64,000 nucleotides of DNA from Lonicera japonica. Lineage: Eukaryota > Streptophyta > Magnoliopsida > Dipsacales > Caprifoliaceae. How positions within the stretch are numbered: the first letter of the stretch is position 1; the number at the start of each line of letters is the position of its first letter. The notes below the pieces were generated by a model that searched no databases, was not told the origin of the DNA, and was given only the letters and a program-made list of their open reading frames with translations. The position numbers and the translations under genes are program-made. Below, one piece after another: positions 11,071 through 25,500 of the stretch. The stretch covers positions 26,309,369-26,373,368 of the forward strand of contig CM038468.1 of NCBI GenBank assembly GCA_021464415.1, written 5' to 3'.

Positions 11071-14000
11071 CTGCAGAACAAAAGAGAAATCCAGGAAATC
11101 AGTCATGTTATGACGACATACAAACTTTAAGATTTTTTAATTATTTCATCTGAAGACAGAATGAATTGACCCTGTGGTAATTCCGAGACCATGAGAATAT
11201 TAGTCGAGAATCGAAGAGCACATCCAATAGAATAACCAAAATTGGATAAGTAAAATAGATTTTGAATATTCATGTAGTACATCGTTAGAGTTAACAGTGT
11301 TACTCTTACAATAGTTATTTTTTGTCAATAATCAAAATTGTGGTGCCCACTATTTTGATTGGCCACAAATTAATCAGTTTAAAATTTCATGGGAGTAAAA
11401 AGATCATCTTATTTGAAAAGATTCTCTTATCTTTTCGTTTGACCAATAGAATTAGTGGGCCTCCATTTTGAATATTGAGAAAAGTTGTTAATTTTCATTA
11501 TAGTGAACGTAGATTTGATTATAGGTTAAACGATTACTAAAATTCCACTATACCATTGGAGTGTAGTTTGGGGCAACATTTCTAAAATTGATTACGACTG
11601 CTATTTGATTATAATGCTCGAGATACTTTAAGGGTTTACTTCTTAGCTTATTTGTTTGATAGAGTCAATTCTTAGATTCAGCAATGGGTAGTTACTTCTT
11701 AGTGTATTTTGTACTAATTTCTCTCTTGTTGATATATCATACTCCTTGTGTACATGGGTTTGCTTCCCTTGGAGCCTTCATATTGCATTTTCTCCTAATA
11801 TGGGACGCATCAAGTTAATAACACAACGGAGAAGTATAATCAGTTTATAATTTGCCCAAAAGAAATATGAACTAGAAGAGTACCTGAAATCTAGTGCGAA
11901 AGACATTAGGCACATCAGCAAAAATAATATCCCACATAAGAAGCCCAAATATAGTCAACCAAATGCCACTCTCTGTATGAACACCCTGCCAGCACCCACC
12001 TTCTTCTCCAGCATAATACTGTAGAGCTAGCTCCTCTACTCCGCACTGCTCTCCATCTTCCCCATAAAACCTGCTCTTCATCCCTGTGCTACAGTTTAAT
12101 GGTCTCCCTTGAACATGGACCTAACATATGATTGCCAAAGAAAAACTCTTTTTAGGTTATAACTAACGAGGACACCTTTAAATACTTAACCTACTAAAAG
12201 ATGAGCATAGTTTGTTACTCTTAGAAATTTGAGCAGCTTTGTTTTACTATGCTCCCAGTTTTAGCATTGAAATTGGACTTGTTACCCTGTTTGCATGCAG
12301 GAGAATCTAGAAGGATTACTTAGGGGTGCAATTCCCAATTCCTTTTGGGCTCATTTGGCTCGAGTTTTAGGAACAGAATAGGCATTTTAGACACCAAGAA
12401 AGCTCTTTTCCTGCCATTTGAAATTCCTTGCAAATGTTTGGTTAAGGCTGGAATTCTCCTTTACTCACATTGAAAGTAACATGCTAATATATTATTAAGT
12501 ATAACTTAATAAAAATTAGTTACCATATGATAATCTGTGGTTGAATATTACTTTATTATAATGCAAAAGAAAATGTTTTGTAATTTGTTTCAAAACAAAT
12601 TATTTTTTTTAAATTCATTAAAATAATGGTAATTTTGTCAAGACAGAAAAAAATAAATGAAGGAAAGGACTATGGGAATCCTCTTAGCTTGTCACCCCAA
12701 CAAATATGGGAATGGATGTAAGGGACTCCCCTTTCCTAGGAATCCGTCATTCATACGCAAAACTCCAACAAAACATCGGAATCTTGAGTGAATGAGACCT
12801 TAGCATTCCAGGATCGAACCAAACATAACCTTTTATGTAAAGTAATCAAAAGAAGCCCAATGAGATCAAAGGTGAAATATCTTGTAAAGTATATTTAAGT
12901 AGTTACCTCCATGATCTTCCTCTTGACAGACTCTGAAAAACTAGGAGTTTTCCAGCGCCTTGGTGGTTTACCCAAGCGTAAAACCCGCCTTTGCAACGAT
13001 ACTCTTGAACCGGCGCGAACATATGGATCAAGTAGCCCATCTTCAGCAACCAAAAGGCTCTCATTGAGACGGCCCACATGTTCCAAATCAACAGACAACC
13101 TCAGGGTCCAATATCCTCTTCTTCTATCAGAGGTAAAATTAAGCAGCAGTCGCTTTAGTAGGTTAATTGCATGATCGTACCTGAGCAAAGTAAACAAGTT
13201 CATTCATAGAGCTAAAGGTATAACTGATTGCAAACAAAGGAAGGACCAGGCCAGCATCATTATCCAAGCAAGATTTCAAATAAGTACACAGAAATTTTTT
13301 AATGGCTTGCACAAACAGAGCCAGAGTCTATGTTTTAGGGTTAAGCCGTTAATATGACGAAGCAAAACAAATAAAAAGGACATAACATCCTATTAAAGAC
13401 TAAATCTACATGATCCTTATTTGTAGGAAGTACAGAAGTTACCTAGTAATAATAAATAAAATATGATTTCTAACAAATATCAACTGCAGTCTCCCCACAG
13501 GTTGTCCTTTGCATAAAGTAGGACACAAACAAAGGAGTCATGCATTTGGGATATACACATCAAATCCGTTGTGTATACGAATTGCATAATTGAATAAAGA
13601 AACAGAGAAAGTATATTACGGGAAGATGGGACCAATGGCAGAAGCATCATGCAAAATAGTAGAGTCTACCCACATGCCCCCTAACTATGGCCAAAGTTGC
13701 AAAATGCCCCCTGCACTAAGAAACGCGCCTCCTAAGCCCCTAAACTGTCTCTCTGTGTTTCACTTTGCCCCTTCCATCCATTTTATATGTTAAAGTTGAC
13801 GGAAAATGGTCATTTCATCGTAGATGACCATTTTAAGGGTATTTTGCTGCTACTACTGAAAATGAATATTACCCTCCATGAGAACAAAAAAAAGAAGAAA
13901 AAGCACAAGAGAGATAGAGAGAGAGCAAAAAGGAGAACATCGATTCCTTGCATCGCTTCATCTTTTTTACTCTCTTGTGCCTTTTCTTCTATTTTTTTCA

Positions 14001-17000
14001 CTCTTGCAGGGAATTGTTTTTATTCAGTAGTTGGACCAAAATACTCTTATACGTCATATGTGTTGCACATGACCATTTTCCGTCAACTTCAACAATGGAC
14101 TAAAGGGCCAAAATGAAACATGAGAGATAGTTTAGAGGCTTAATAGTGTGATTTTTAGTTCAAGGCGCAATTTGCAAGTCTGTCTATAGTTTAATGGGCA
14201 CGTGGGTAGCTTGCTCAAACACTAAAAGATTACCCATACTTCAGCCTCCATACCTATTCTCGTGCTCAAGAAATGAAACACCCAACAAAACCACCTTAGA
14301 ATAGACCCATGAAGCTGAAAAGCATGAAAAGAATGAGGCCATCGATTCGGACTTTATTGATGGTACTAATTTCACGGATGAACTGGACATGCGGGAGTTA
14401 GATATCTCTATGCATCTCAATACCATCTCGGAATTGTTTTCATCAAGAAATTGATCCATAATTTGTGCTATTTCAATGGCCTGTTTACACAAATCTTAAT
14501 GTTAAAGGCAGCCAAAGGCAGAAATATAATTAACAAAGCCATGAACAATACCTCTTCATAAGAAAGCAGATCACTTCTACAAGAGAAAATCTGGTCTGAG
14601 ATAATACAATTGTAAGTTGGGTACTTGACAATCCCCAAATCTACAAGTAAAAATGCTGAAAGATCCTGCTCTCCGTTAAGAAAGAAAAGCCTCTACGAAA
14701 AACAACATAAACCAAATACATCAGATTTAATACCGTTTCACAGGTTTGCTAACTTATTACTTAGGGACTTAGGGCCTTCGGGTGTGTTTAATTAAAAAAT
14801 ATATATATTAATAATTGAAAACGCCACTAATTTTCATGAGAAGTTGGAAAAAGAGACGAGTGATTTGATGAAATGTCCTATTTACATTTTCTGTTTTCCA
14901 TGGAAAAAAGGAAAAAAAATGAAGAACGTAAATCACAAGTCTTTTTTCCCAACTTCTCATAAAATTTAGTAGCGTTTTCAATCTTTTCATCAAACAGACC
15001 CCTAGATTTAAGAAAATCACCTCAGCTCGCCAAACAAGAGACACAGCCTTTAAAGACAGTTGAATACAAGCTCCAGTTTTCTCCAGAACCAAATTTGGTA
15101 GGAATGGGCTGTGGTGAATAATGGAAACAAAAATTTAAAAGAAAATGGAAAAACACTCAAAAAATTAAAAATTTAGAGATAATTCTTGATACCATGATCC
15201 ATGTCCCGACGAAGAAAGAATCGAGGAAATAAAATCTTGCTTTCTTAAACCACAATTGCGTTTCTGAAGCATCAACCAATGAAGACTTAGCACAACAGCT
15301 TAGCACAAGGAATATTCTGAAACCACTAGATGCAATCAAACTCAAGTTTAGCCTTGATCGAAAGCCGAAGGGAGAAAAAGAGAAGATAAGATTGGTCATG
15401 TTAGAGGAGCACAAAGATACAGTATAAACAATCAGTTCAAAGACCATAACACTTTCATAATGATGAAATTCGAAAAGTTCCTAGAAACAGTGGTGTAAAT
15501 GCACCCTCATGAAAACCACTTAGATCCGATTGCTAAATTGACTGGTTTGAGGTATTTTGAATTCAGGATCGGATTCAATCATGGTTGAGTAACAATTAGG
15601 GTAAGATTACACCACATTATAAGAGTAAGGTACAACTTCAGAAACTCAATAAGACTATTAGGGAACCCTCTATTAAGGCCACATAACGTATAATAGTAGG
15701 AAATGTATGACCCGTATCTGTCCACACAGTATGCCTCGTACTGTGTAGTCATCAGAAGCCAATATTAATTACTTTAGGAGCATTACTATGGCATCAACCA
15801 AGTCTAGAAGGAACCACCCATAACGCTCCATTTAGTATATATTACAAATGTAAAAGGGTCAAATACAATCACTGTTGATTTTCTCCACTAATAAGAAGCT
15901 CGAAATAGTATGAATAATACCAATCAGGAAATGGTATAAATCTAGCGTCAATAACGTGTGCTCTCAAACTGAATCAGAGAATAAAGGATTTCTTGTGCGA
16001 AGGTTGGTGGGGGAAAAAACAGATCATTCTATAGAACTTCACATTTTGTTGGGTAAACCGTTGTGGAGATTACCTCTTTGAAATGATTTTTTTTAAAAGC
16101 TGACTTGGAATTTAGGTTTAAATCCATGTAGGACTGTTACAGCCACATAGAATTTCCATTAACGTGTTAATCATGACTGATGGACGTACTAAATGTACAC
16201 AGAGAAAGTTCATTGTTATTTACGTTGAAAATTTTGTACAACTAAATGGAAAAAAGTGGTCAAGTATTTCATACTTTTCGGTACAACCCTTTTTAGTTCA
16301 ACTGGCTGCAATAGAAGATCTCAAGATAGTAAGGCAATGAGTGCTGTCACAACAAATAATGAATGCATGTCTACATAGACAATGAAATCACAATGAATAC
16401 TACTTGAGAAAAATCAAACCTTATTTATCATACAATATATTTCACGGAGCTCACCAACAGTGAGTAAATTCAAAATCTCCTCCAAATCATACTTCAGTAG
16501 TTCCTTTGTGGATTGAATGCAACAAGCATAACCTGCTGCTGAATAATGAAAAATACAAAATTTCATCACAGATGAATTTGTCCAATATGTCATCAAAGCA
16601 TAAATAGCATCAAGGACTAAAAGTTATAATAAATGGGATTTGGTTACCAGAGAGTCCCTCGCCTGCTTGTTGGCAATCAGATATTTCAGCATAAGAAATA
16701 TTTGACATCCGAAACCATGACCCTGAGGCAACAAAAAAAAAAAAAAGAAACATAGTCAATCTGCAGTGTAGAATATAGACAAAACTATCCAATTCATCTT
16801 ATTTCCCCACTCTTTTATTGATATATTAAAAACTAACAGATTCAAGTAGCTTATGAATGTGCAAGAACATATCAGCCACAGTCTATAAATCACCACAGAA
16901 TGAAAGGTCCAGTCCATAGTTTTTGAACGTGATTTATTAGTATAAGAGGAAACACAAACAGATCCTAGCCAATATGCACCTACAATTACAAAACCAGCCC

Positions 17001-20000
17001 ACTCTTCCAAATACACGGCACAAGTTTGACAAGCATACGACCATAGTTGTTATTAGAGGTGTGCAAAAACCGAACCGGACTGAATGGACTGACCGGACCG
17101 GACCGAATTATAAGGCTTTTTTCTGTCTTCATAGGTACAACGGTCCGGTCTGGTCCGGTCTGAATTTAAGTGGACCGAATTGAAACAGTCCAGTCCTCGG
17201 TCTAAGGAACAAAAGTTAGATAAAAACCGGACCGGACCGAACCGAATATATGAATAGATAATTTTTTTAATATATATTGCTCATATAAATGATGTATTTG
17301 CATTTTGTGAAGATCTCTGTAGCATTAGGTATAAGACAAGCATATATTCTGAGCGTCTTATACCGTAAAAACTGAAAAGTGTGAAAAATGAGCTGAACAT
17401 GAGCCACAAAGTCCAAACAAAATAGGCCCATTGAAAAAAGCCTAGACCGATTAGACCGAACGAAACCGGACCGTTCAAACTGGTCCTGTCCAGTCCGGTC
17501 TAGGCTAGTGTTTCGGTCCAGTCCAGTCCTAAATATTGAAGGACCGATTTCACCGGTCCGGTCCAGTTGACCGGACTGCGCACCCCCCCTAGAACTTGTC
17601 ATATCTTAAACTGTGTTGTGAATAAAAAATGTATGATGTATTCTGAATCGTATCATTCATTTGATTTGTAGAAGAAGATTGGGTACAAAGTGAGAGAAAT
17701 AGTGAGTTATATATAAATACGTTAGAAAAACAATAAATGCCTGTACTTATATAGTTATATTAAAATAACAGGGGCTTATAATGTAAAATCAAAATCAATT
17801 ATAGGATGCGATTGCATCAACTAAATAGACGATACTTTCCTTCATGACACAAAAAAAAAGTGTAGCTTCACATCCCGATTATGATCAAGTTCCAACTCAC
17901 AAATTAAATATGTTTGTCCATAAAAGCAAAATTTATAACAAGTATCAATAGTCACGAGTAAAGAGTGACAAAGATGATTGGAATACTGCTTGTCCAAATA
18001 AGAACAAGTTCTCAACTTTTCTGTTCATCCACAAATTAAAAAGTGGTATTATTGTTCTTCAAAAGGCATGATTTTATTGGTAACAATCTAAGAAGAAACT
18101 GAGGCTGGTCAAGCATTTGAAGTATCTATTGTTAGAGCAGGAGACCAATACGTTCCATCGAGCTTGCGGATGTATTCTTTTGAAGAGAAGTGATGATGAA
18201 GTGGTGGCAAGTTCATTGCTATATTATTTTAGTCATGTCAACTTAAATTTTTAATTCGGTGCAATATCCCTTATTTTTTGTTATAGGAATTTCAGAAATT
18301 TTAGATTCGTAGTTTGGAACTTCTGGTAGGCACGAAATTTAGCAATTAGCGTGCAATATTATGATTCCTTGCATAAAGGATTTGATTTGGAGTAGCCTCC
18401 AAGCAATTCTAGTTATTGAACGTAGTGATGTTAATCATATAGAGAAGTTGTGTCCCTTGATGTAATAATTCAAGTTTTGTCAACATCTCAGATTTGTCTC
18501 CTCTTCTCTCCTTGTGGATTGAAATATTTATATAATGCCGAGATTAACGTATGAAGATTGGCCTTCCCATTTTTATGGGCCACCTCCGTATCAAGGAATG
18601 TCTGGATTCGATCATAGAGGGGCATAGCTTATTTAAGCTACTAAAATCCACAACCTCCCTTAAATAGTTAAGATTGCTTGGAAGCTACTCAAAATCAAAT
18701 CCCTTACACAAGGAAACCAAATTATTCCGATCTACTTGCTAGAATTAGTGTCTACCAAATCTAAAGTTTTAAACTTGCAAAAGTTCCTGTGAAAATGACC
18801 AAACAACTTAGAAGTACCAAGGAATAAATACACACTCACAGCAGCATCAAAGCCTCCTCTAAATCCATATCCACAGTCAAATGGTTGGCAATCACTCTTC
18901 TAAAATATTATTGTGATACGGTCCTGAGATGTGGTTTATAATCACATCAAGAAAAATGAACACTGAACACATGCACACCAAACACAACTCTCTCCCTCTC
19001 TTGCATGTATATTTTGAACTATAAACATAACTCTCTCTTTCTAGTTACCATTACTATCCTCGTACATACTATGTATATCAACATATGGAAGCTAATTGGG
19101 GGTCCCGTTCTCATGGACATGTTTAACATATTACAGAATCAATCTTCTCATGTTACAAATGTGGATAGTGGCATATGCAAGAAAAATTCCCTAGAAACAA
19201 AGATAGTACCGTAGAAACAGGTTATACCTAGTATTTTATATGATTTATGAACATATGCATCCACCCTTTAATCTTGCATGTTTTTTATATGTATATTTTC
19301 ATATTATATCATCACCAAGAATAGAGTAATATTAGTATATTTTATAATTGAAGTACAAACAATTAATATGTTATCATAATTTAAGAAATTGAGAAGTGGC
19401 ATGGCTTTATGACATTACTCCTAGTTTAGAGAGCTTCATTTTATATTTTACTTCAAAATAATTTGGCATATACACATATTTTCCCCAAGCATTTGCTCTA
19501 ATGGACCCAAAGAATTTTGTTCAAGGCTGTTTTGTGTTAAGATGAGTTGCTGCTATGAAGTAAAAAAACTTATTATGTCAAAAGGAGTAACTGGTCAACG
19601 TGTCAAATTATTAGATTAACTAGTAAAACCAGGATAAGAGAGAGAGAGAGGGGAATCAAAACAAATATAAGACCTTTTCGTGTATAAAGCCGAACAAAAA
19701 GCCTTTGACTGTCGTCTGAAAGTGAGAAAAATGTTTCTGCAAACAAAACAAACATAATTAATGGAAAGGTCTATAATCTATAACATAGATAACAAATCTG
19801 AATGAGACACCAAATAGGCACCTAAGAACGTTTTTTCATCATCCGTGAGGAGATAAGAATTAGTCCTCATGACCTCTTGTATTAACAGAACAAAATTCTG
19901 TTGATATTTTGACATTGTCGGTGGACAAGTCTTCATAGATTCAACCATTTGTATAGCCTTTCTCCATAAAGACTTGAAAAGTTGAAGCTCTTCAAATTCT

Positions 20001-22056
20001 TTTTCACCAAGATCTAACTTGTTTTGGCACAAAATCTGAATCGGGACAACTGTAAAAGCATTGTCTGGAGCAGAAGATATGTTTCCCTGCAACAAAAAAC
20101 CATGGTGGATGGCCATTACTCATTAGCACTAGAATCTACATATCATCATAACAATCAGGAAAGGAGCATAGTCAGATGCTACTTACAACCCTGCCTAAGG
20201 TAATTCAAGCAATACTTATTCCAGGGGAAAAAGATATAATACCTCAAATCTCAAGCCAAACTTGCCCATTAGAGGCGACATATATTGAGCCAACTCTCGT
20301 GGGAGAAAACCAAACACTTTACCACATCCAGAATCTGCAGATAGAACCTGACTGAAAGGGGTGTCAATTCTTTTGAAATTTATAATCAGAAAAGGGAAAT
20401 CAAAAATTGAATACCAAATTGGAAAGGAAGTGAACCTTGACAGCATTAGGATCCTTAGGATTATTAGGCTCTCTCATAAGAGATATGCTTGCCCCAGGAT
20501 TTATCTCCACTTCATCACCAAATTTAAGACCAACAATAAAAGTTTCTAGCAACGCCCCAGATATGTTGTCCAAAGATTCATCCATATCATCATTAGGCAC
20601 CTCATTCTCACGGACCAGCGAAGGGGAGTCAACTCGATAATTGACTTTCACATCACTGACTTGGCAATCTACTGAACCATCCACATGATGTTTAGGCTTC
20701 TCATTCTCATGGACCAGCAAAGGGGAGTCAACTCTATAATTGAGTTTGACATCACTAGCTAGGTTTTCTACCGAAGCATCTATGCCTGTAACCATAACAT
20801 AAGCTGGCTTTGAGGGTGATTTGCAATTGGTACTGTTGTTCTCTTCAGACCCTAGGATTCTCAAATTGTTGGGACTAGTCTGAGCACTAGTTCCTATAAA
20901 TTGTGACCCCTTGGACTGGATTTCCTCCTTTGGTCCTGCGCAGAAGTTTAACTGAAGAAGGGTGCGCTGGCTCAATTTGCGTTTGGTCCCTCTAGTTAGG
21001 CACGTATCTGAAACCATTAATTAAAGCCGTAAGCACTTATAAGGTTCTAGTTTGCAGCATGAGAAGCACAGTACTATATTCAAATGATGAAAATAATAAT
21101 TTTTCACTTATATGAGAATAATAAATAAAAATGGAGGTTACCTAGACCAATAGTAGAGGTAACTTCTGAACATAGAAAATGCTATTAAGTGCTCATTTGG
21201 TTCAAGTTTTTGTTCGTTCCGGGAATTCTAAATTGGTAAATTCCCGCAAGGAGTATTACAGCTCATATCAAGAGGTTGAATCATAAGTTGATGAGCTTCA
21301 AACTTTCCATGGGAAATTACCATTTCAGATTCGAGAAGCGGCAAGCAACACTAAATGTCGTATGTAACTTAAGAAAAAGCTTTCGCACTTTGCTCAGGAA
21401 AACAAATTCAGCATTCATTGTGAAGAGGCAAGTCGTGTGTTGAATGCTTAATTTAACTTTGATAAATTTTATTCCAATACTACCCCTATAATCTTCATTC
21501 ATTAGCTACATATATCACAAAAATAAAATTGAAACTGTAAAATGCAAACTCATTTTTCAGAGATTCCCTTTGCCATTAAGGGGCTGTTTGTTTTGCACAT
21601 CTGAAGTCTGAATGGAAGCTATTCAGATTTCAGATGTGCAAGAATTCGATGTTAATTAAGCAACCAGAACCCAATCAATGCCAACACCAAACTGAAAATC
21701 GCATATATACCCAAATGTGAATTGATCATGTAATCTTCGCCGCGAACCTTGTTCCCACACACGGGACAAGTAACCCAATCACAATCTAACAACTCAGCCA
21801 AACTTTCACCAACTTCATTCGAGGATCCTTCGATCGATGCAGACCCCCCATTTCCATCTTTACAGGGACTCAAAGTGCCCTAAATTTGAACAAACAACAT
21901 CAACATATGTATGTATATATATATATGTAAATGAGGAGATAGACGGGGAGAGAGAGAGAGAACCTGGATGGTGGGGGAGAGGAGAGAATGACGGTTGGGG
22001 AGAAATCTCCGGCGCTTGCCGACCAATCGGAGCAAGCTCTCTCGTCCGGTCAGCAT
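10624..22056 (-). CDS. FAN1: Fanconi-associated nuclease 1 (FAN1), 15 exons
   Basis: Exons, 5' to 3': 22056-21964, 21879-21711, 21007-20436, 20347-20243, 20086-19822, 19736-19674, 16722-16648, 16538-16420, 15263-15193, 15108-15021, 14692-14552, 14480-14254, 13180-12907, 12120-11884, 11070-10624. All have GT donors and AG acceptors, and phase is continuous for 981 aa plus TGA. The protein is a structure-specific 5' flap nuclease for interstrand crosslink repair in the nucleus. Seen: UBZ zinc finger (Cys69, Cys72, His86, Cys90) that would bind ubiquitin; HIRAN region about 243-313; helical/TPR-like middle; C-terminal VRR-NUC with PD-(D/E)XK residues Asp925, Glu943 and Lys945 (GMPDLLLW...LVEVKG). 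The first codons (MLTGRESLLRLVGKRRRFLP) match plant FAN1 as I recall it. The exon 8 acceptor could shift by 3 nt. Introns carry several MITEs; the gene appears intact. Confidence 0.95.
12350..12835. mobile_element. MITE related to the Tourist-like family, in FAN1 intron 13
   Basis: The left end GGGCTCATTTGGCTCGAG and the right end ATCGAACCAAACATAACC are diverged inverted repeats, related to those at 3550 and 4193. The interior (GGAACAGAATAGG; CCTAGGAATCC) resembles the same family. The matching intron of the FAN1 partial copy (9190-9530) lacks it, which suggests that it arrived after the duplication or was lost from the copy. Confidence 0.6.
13655..14210. mobile_element. long-TIR non-autonomous element in FAN1 intron 12
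   Basis: The first and last roughly 150 bp are diverged inverted repeats. CTACCCACATGCCCCCTAAC pairs with the reverse complement of the right arm (CTACCCACGTGCCCATTAAA). The shared inner block GTTGACGGAAAATGGTCAT occurs in both arms (13795 region and 14080 region, inverted). The centre holds AG-rich sequence without a gene. Long TIRs suggest a Mutator-like MITE, but no 9-bp target duplication was found. Confidence 0.65.
17054..17591. mobile_element. hAT-like non-autonomous element in FAN1 intron 6
   Basis: The left end is TAGAGGTGTGCAAAAACCG. The right end, in reverse complement, is TAGGGGGGGTGCGCAGTCCGG. Both are hAT-like termini. Subterminal regions are dense in CCGGACCG/CGGTCCGG words, arranged in inverted fashion at both ends. 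The flanking 8-mers do not match, so the target duplication is either decayed or the ends are slightly misplaced. Confidence 0.6.
18285..18800. mobile_element. inverted-repeat element in FAN1 intron 6
   Basis: Two arms of about 120 bp are inverted copies. The left arm contains GGATTTGATTTGGAGTAGCC and CCAAGCAATTCTAGTTATT. The right arm in reverse complement contains GGGATTTGATTTTGAGTAGC and CCAAGCAATCTTAACTATT. The centre is non-coding. Family unknown. Confidence 0.65.
21190..21260. repeat. Tourist-like MITE end in FAN1 intron 2
   Basis: GCTCATTTGGTTCAAG followed by TCGTTCCGGGAATTCTAAATT matches the left end of the MITE at 3550. No right end was found nearby, so this is a fragment. Confidence 0.5.
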
Positions 22057-22316
22057 CTATCTACGTATGTAGGTATAGAGTGAGAGTCGACGCAAAATGC
22101 CCTAATTTATTCCCAAAATTTATATCGATAGCCTCCTCCCGCCAAAGGTAAGGAACTTCGGTGATTTTATTTTCAAATATTTCATAACCAATTTGATTCT
22201 TGTTTAGTACTTTTGGCTTATACTAATATATACCTAAGGATTACCCCTAAGTAGAACTGCACAAATAAAATGTAACATATGATCAAGAATTATTATTTGT
22301 GTAATTAACAATAGAA
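22057..22316 (-). promoter_or_regulatory. FAN1 upstream region
   Basis: This contains the presumed FAN1 5' UTR and core promoter on the minus strand. No single TATA box stands out. Confidence 0.35.
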
Positions 22317-22556
22317 TAAGGGTTGGGTTATTGCCACCTTCCCAACATTTTAACAATCTTTATTTGACTCGGTGTAATAGAACTGAATATGTGTGCATTT
22401 ATTTAGTGTAATAGAATCAGGTATTTGCATATTATTCAATATGGCTAAGTCAGCGGGTTTTTTTTTTGTTCTCAACAATAATTTAGTTCTATTACACCAA
22501 GTTAATGTAGGGAGTGTTACAAAAAACTTTGGGTGTAGCAATAGCCCCACCCTAAA
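22317..22556. mobile_element. MITE with about 70-bp TIRs upstream of FAN1
   Basis: The left arm (AAGGGTTGGGTTATTGCCAC ... CTCGGTGTAATAGAACT) pairs with the reverse complement of the right arm (TTAGGGTGGGGCTATTGCTA ... CTTGGTGTAATAGAACT). The centre is AT-rich. It lies about 260 bp upstream of the FAN1 start. Confidence 0.7.
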
Positions 22557-25500
22557 ATAATTATAAAATTAATGATATTGAATTAAGAGGGAGGTTCCAA
22601 AAATTAATGACATTCAATTTTTACACGTTCAATTTGAGGTCTTTTCGGTTTCAGTTGATGTAAAAATTATGAGATCCAAACTCAAATCGGTTTCGGTTTT
22701 CTAATTCTTCTAAATTCAAACTCGAACTAAACTTTTGTTTCAGTTTTTTTGGTTTTCATATATATATATTTTAAAATAAATAAATTGTAAGATAACACTT
22801 ATTTTGGTCAAAAAAATAATAAATCTATACTTACTCATGCCTATTTTGGATAAAAAAAAATATTAACTCTTATATTTACAATATAACTCCAATAGTTATG
22901 ATAGTTCAAATAGTCAATATCTCACTAGACTTTGTAAATTTTAAAAAATTTAGATAATGAAATAATATTATTTTTGAGTCACGTGTGCAATAATTCGGTT
23001 TAATTAGTTCGGCTTGGTTTGGGTTTGCCCCAAACCCGAACCAAAGATATTCAGTTTGGGTGTCATGTTTTTTCGGTTCAAAATTTTAAGGATCAATTTA
23101 GTTCGGTACGGTTCAATCGTTCAGTTTTCGGGTTTGCCACAACACCTATGTCCAATAGATAACATTCAAATGAAAGAGAGATGTTCAAGTTTTACATGCA
23201 ATAGGCCGAAAAGAGTTATAGTTTCTCCCTATCTTAGTTTAAAAGTTATCAAACTTGTGTAGTGCAACCCAGAAGACCACCATAAAAATCATTATTTAAA
23301 CCAATTTAATCAACTTACATAGTAATAATTAAAAAAAAAGAGAATCAATTCAAATCCAATCATCTATATTATAAGGGAAGGAAATATTACATCATTAATT
23401 TATCAAATCAATGCCTCACATTTAGTTAAAAGAAGATAAATCTTGAGTCATTATATGTGTTTCAAAACATCCGACCAGAAAGTCATCAATTTTTTTTATC
23501 TTTTTTATTCTACCAATCTACTTTATTTTGCTCACTTTTTTCCCTCATTATATATTAAATTTAAATAGAAAAGGCAGAAATTATTAAAATTTGTATATTT
23601 GAAATCTACTTATCCATACATATGACACAAAATTCATTACAACTATAAAGTTAAGTGTAAAAGAAAAGATTAATATATATATATATATATATTGTAACCC
23701 ACTTTTTATCTTGATCTCTAAACCCGTTTTTTTCCCATATAATTTATATTTAAATCATTTTACACAATGTATTTGTTTCAAATTCAGTTGCATCACAATT
23801 CTTCCTTTAGTGTATATATTTTTATTTAATCTTTTATAAACTTAATTGATTTATTTTAAAAACATATTACTTTTATAAGCCAATGTTACTACTATCAGCA
23901 CCGTATGCTTAAAATTAAAATTTTGAAAATATGTAATGTTGTTGTAATAATAATAGTGTAAATTAAAATTTTGAATATTTATTTTAATATGTATGGTAAA
24001 TAATTAGGGATGGCAAATGACCAAACCCTTCTTTTAATTTTAAAAAAAGAATTGTTTGATATTTTACAAACTTAAATAGCTTTTTTTTCTTTTTCAAGAC
24101 ATGTTACTTTTGTAAACCAATGTTAGTACCAATAATACCATAAGTTTACAATTAAAATTCTAGAAATATATAATGTCACTATAATAATAATAGGGTACAT
24201 TAAATTTACCAAATATATATATATATATATATATATGGTGAATAATTAGGGATTACATAGTGGCCCAACCTGGCCTTCATTTGAGGTGACGAAACAGGTT
24301 TGAATTTAATCTATCATAAAGGTGAAAGATTCGAGTTTTTTAATTGAAAACCACTGCAATTTTGTCGGGTGGAGTATATATTTTGGTATAACCCTCCCCC
24401 TCCCCCTCCCCCGAGCTTGATGGTTAGATTGGTTGTCATCTTTATTTATGATAGCTCATTTATATATGTTCAGAAAAAACCCACCCTATTACAGTGTGAT
24501 TTGTTGTGTATACAATTTTTTTAATGTATATTTTAAGCACATTATTGAGATACTAAATATTTTTTTCTAAGTTCACTTTTTTTTAATAGTTAATATTTTT
24601 TATGTTACCGTGCCGTTCAGCACAAACAATATCTAGTTCACTACTAAATAGCAAAAATGTTATCCAAAAGTTAACAAAACCCACATACATACTTGGAAAA
24701 ATATATAGAAAAACAGACCCACAAACATAAGGGGAGAATTCAAACCTAATAAAGATATTACAAGAGAGCTATAATATAGTCTATGCCGCTAGGTAGACAT
24801 TTTTTTGGGCCTTATGCAATGGATTTGTACACATTTGACAACTTTAATCAACAAATAATATCAAATGCTTTTTTCATAAGAAAAAAATTAGTCTTTCAAA
24901 TTTTCACAAAATAAAATACATGACCCAACCTATTAGACCACCTGGCCACTAGCCCGGATCCCAAAATTGAGAAGGTCATTAATTTGTAAAGGATCAAAGA
25001 AATTAGTCTAAACATTTGTGCGACTCTCTCTTATGTATATAGAATATATATTTATTTTTTTGGTTACAACTCTTTATCATTCTATTTTGACCGTCAAGAA
25101 GGTTAAAGGATTTTTATAGTTATTTTGTTTTAGCACTGTTCAAAAATGCATTGACTTAGCTAAATTAATTTTATTTTATTTTTCAATAATAATAAGCTGG
25201 AGCTGAACAAAAAAAATTGTCATCAAAAGCCAAAAATAAAATCCACGTGCATACATGGAAAAAACTACCAAAAATAAAAATAAAATTTAATTATACTACA
25301 TAGGAAAAAGTCACACGTACATAGAGTGAGGGTGTTTACGAACAATATAAATTGCATACAAAAAATGGTTATACACCCACGCATACATATACATGAAAAA
25401 AAAATTTACTTGAAAGAAAGAGAAATCAATAAAACTCAAACATGAAAGGTGAGACCCAATAACAATATAACAAAAACCCAAACCAGCCATAAATTACATG

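Noticed and set aside
13787..14116. 109-codon ORF in FAN1 intron 12
   Set aside because: It spans the interior and one arm of an inverted-repeat element and includes a Lys/Arg low-complexity run. No family match.
17046..17599. 8-bp target duplication of the hAT-like element in FAN1 intron 6
   Set aside because: The flanking 8-mers GTTGTTAT and GAACTTGT do not match.
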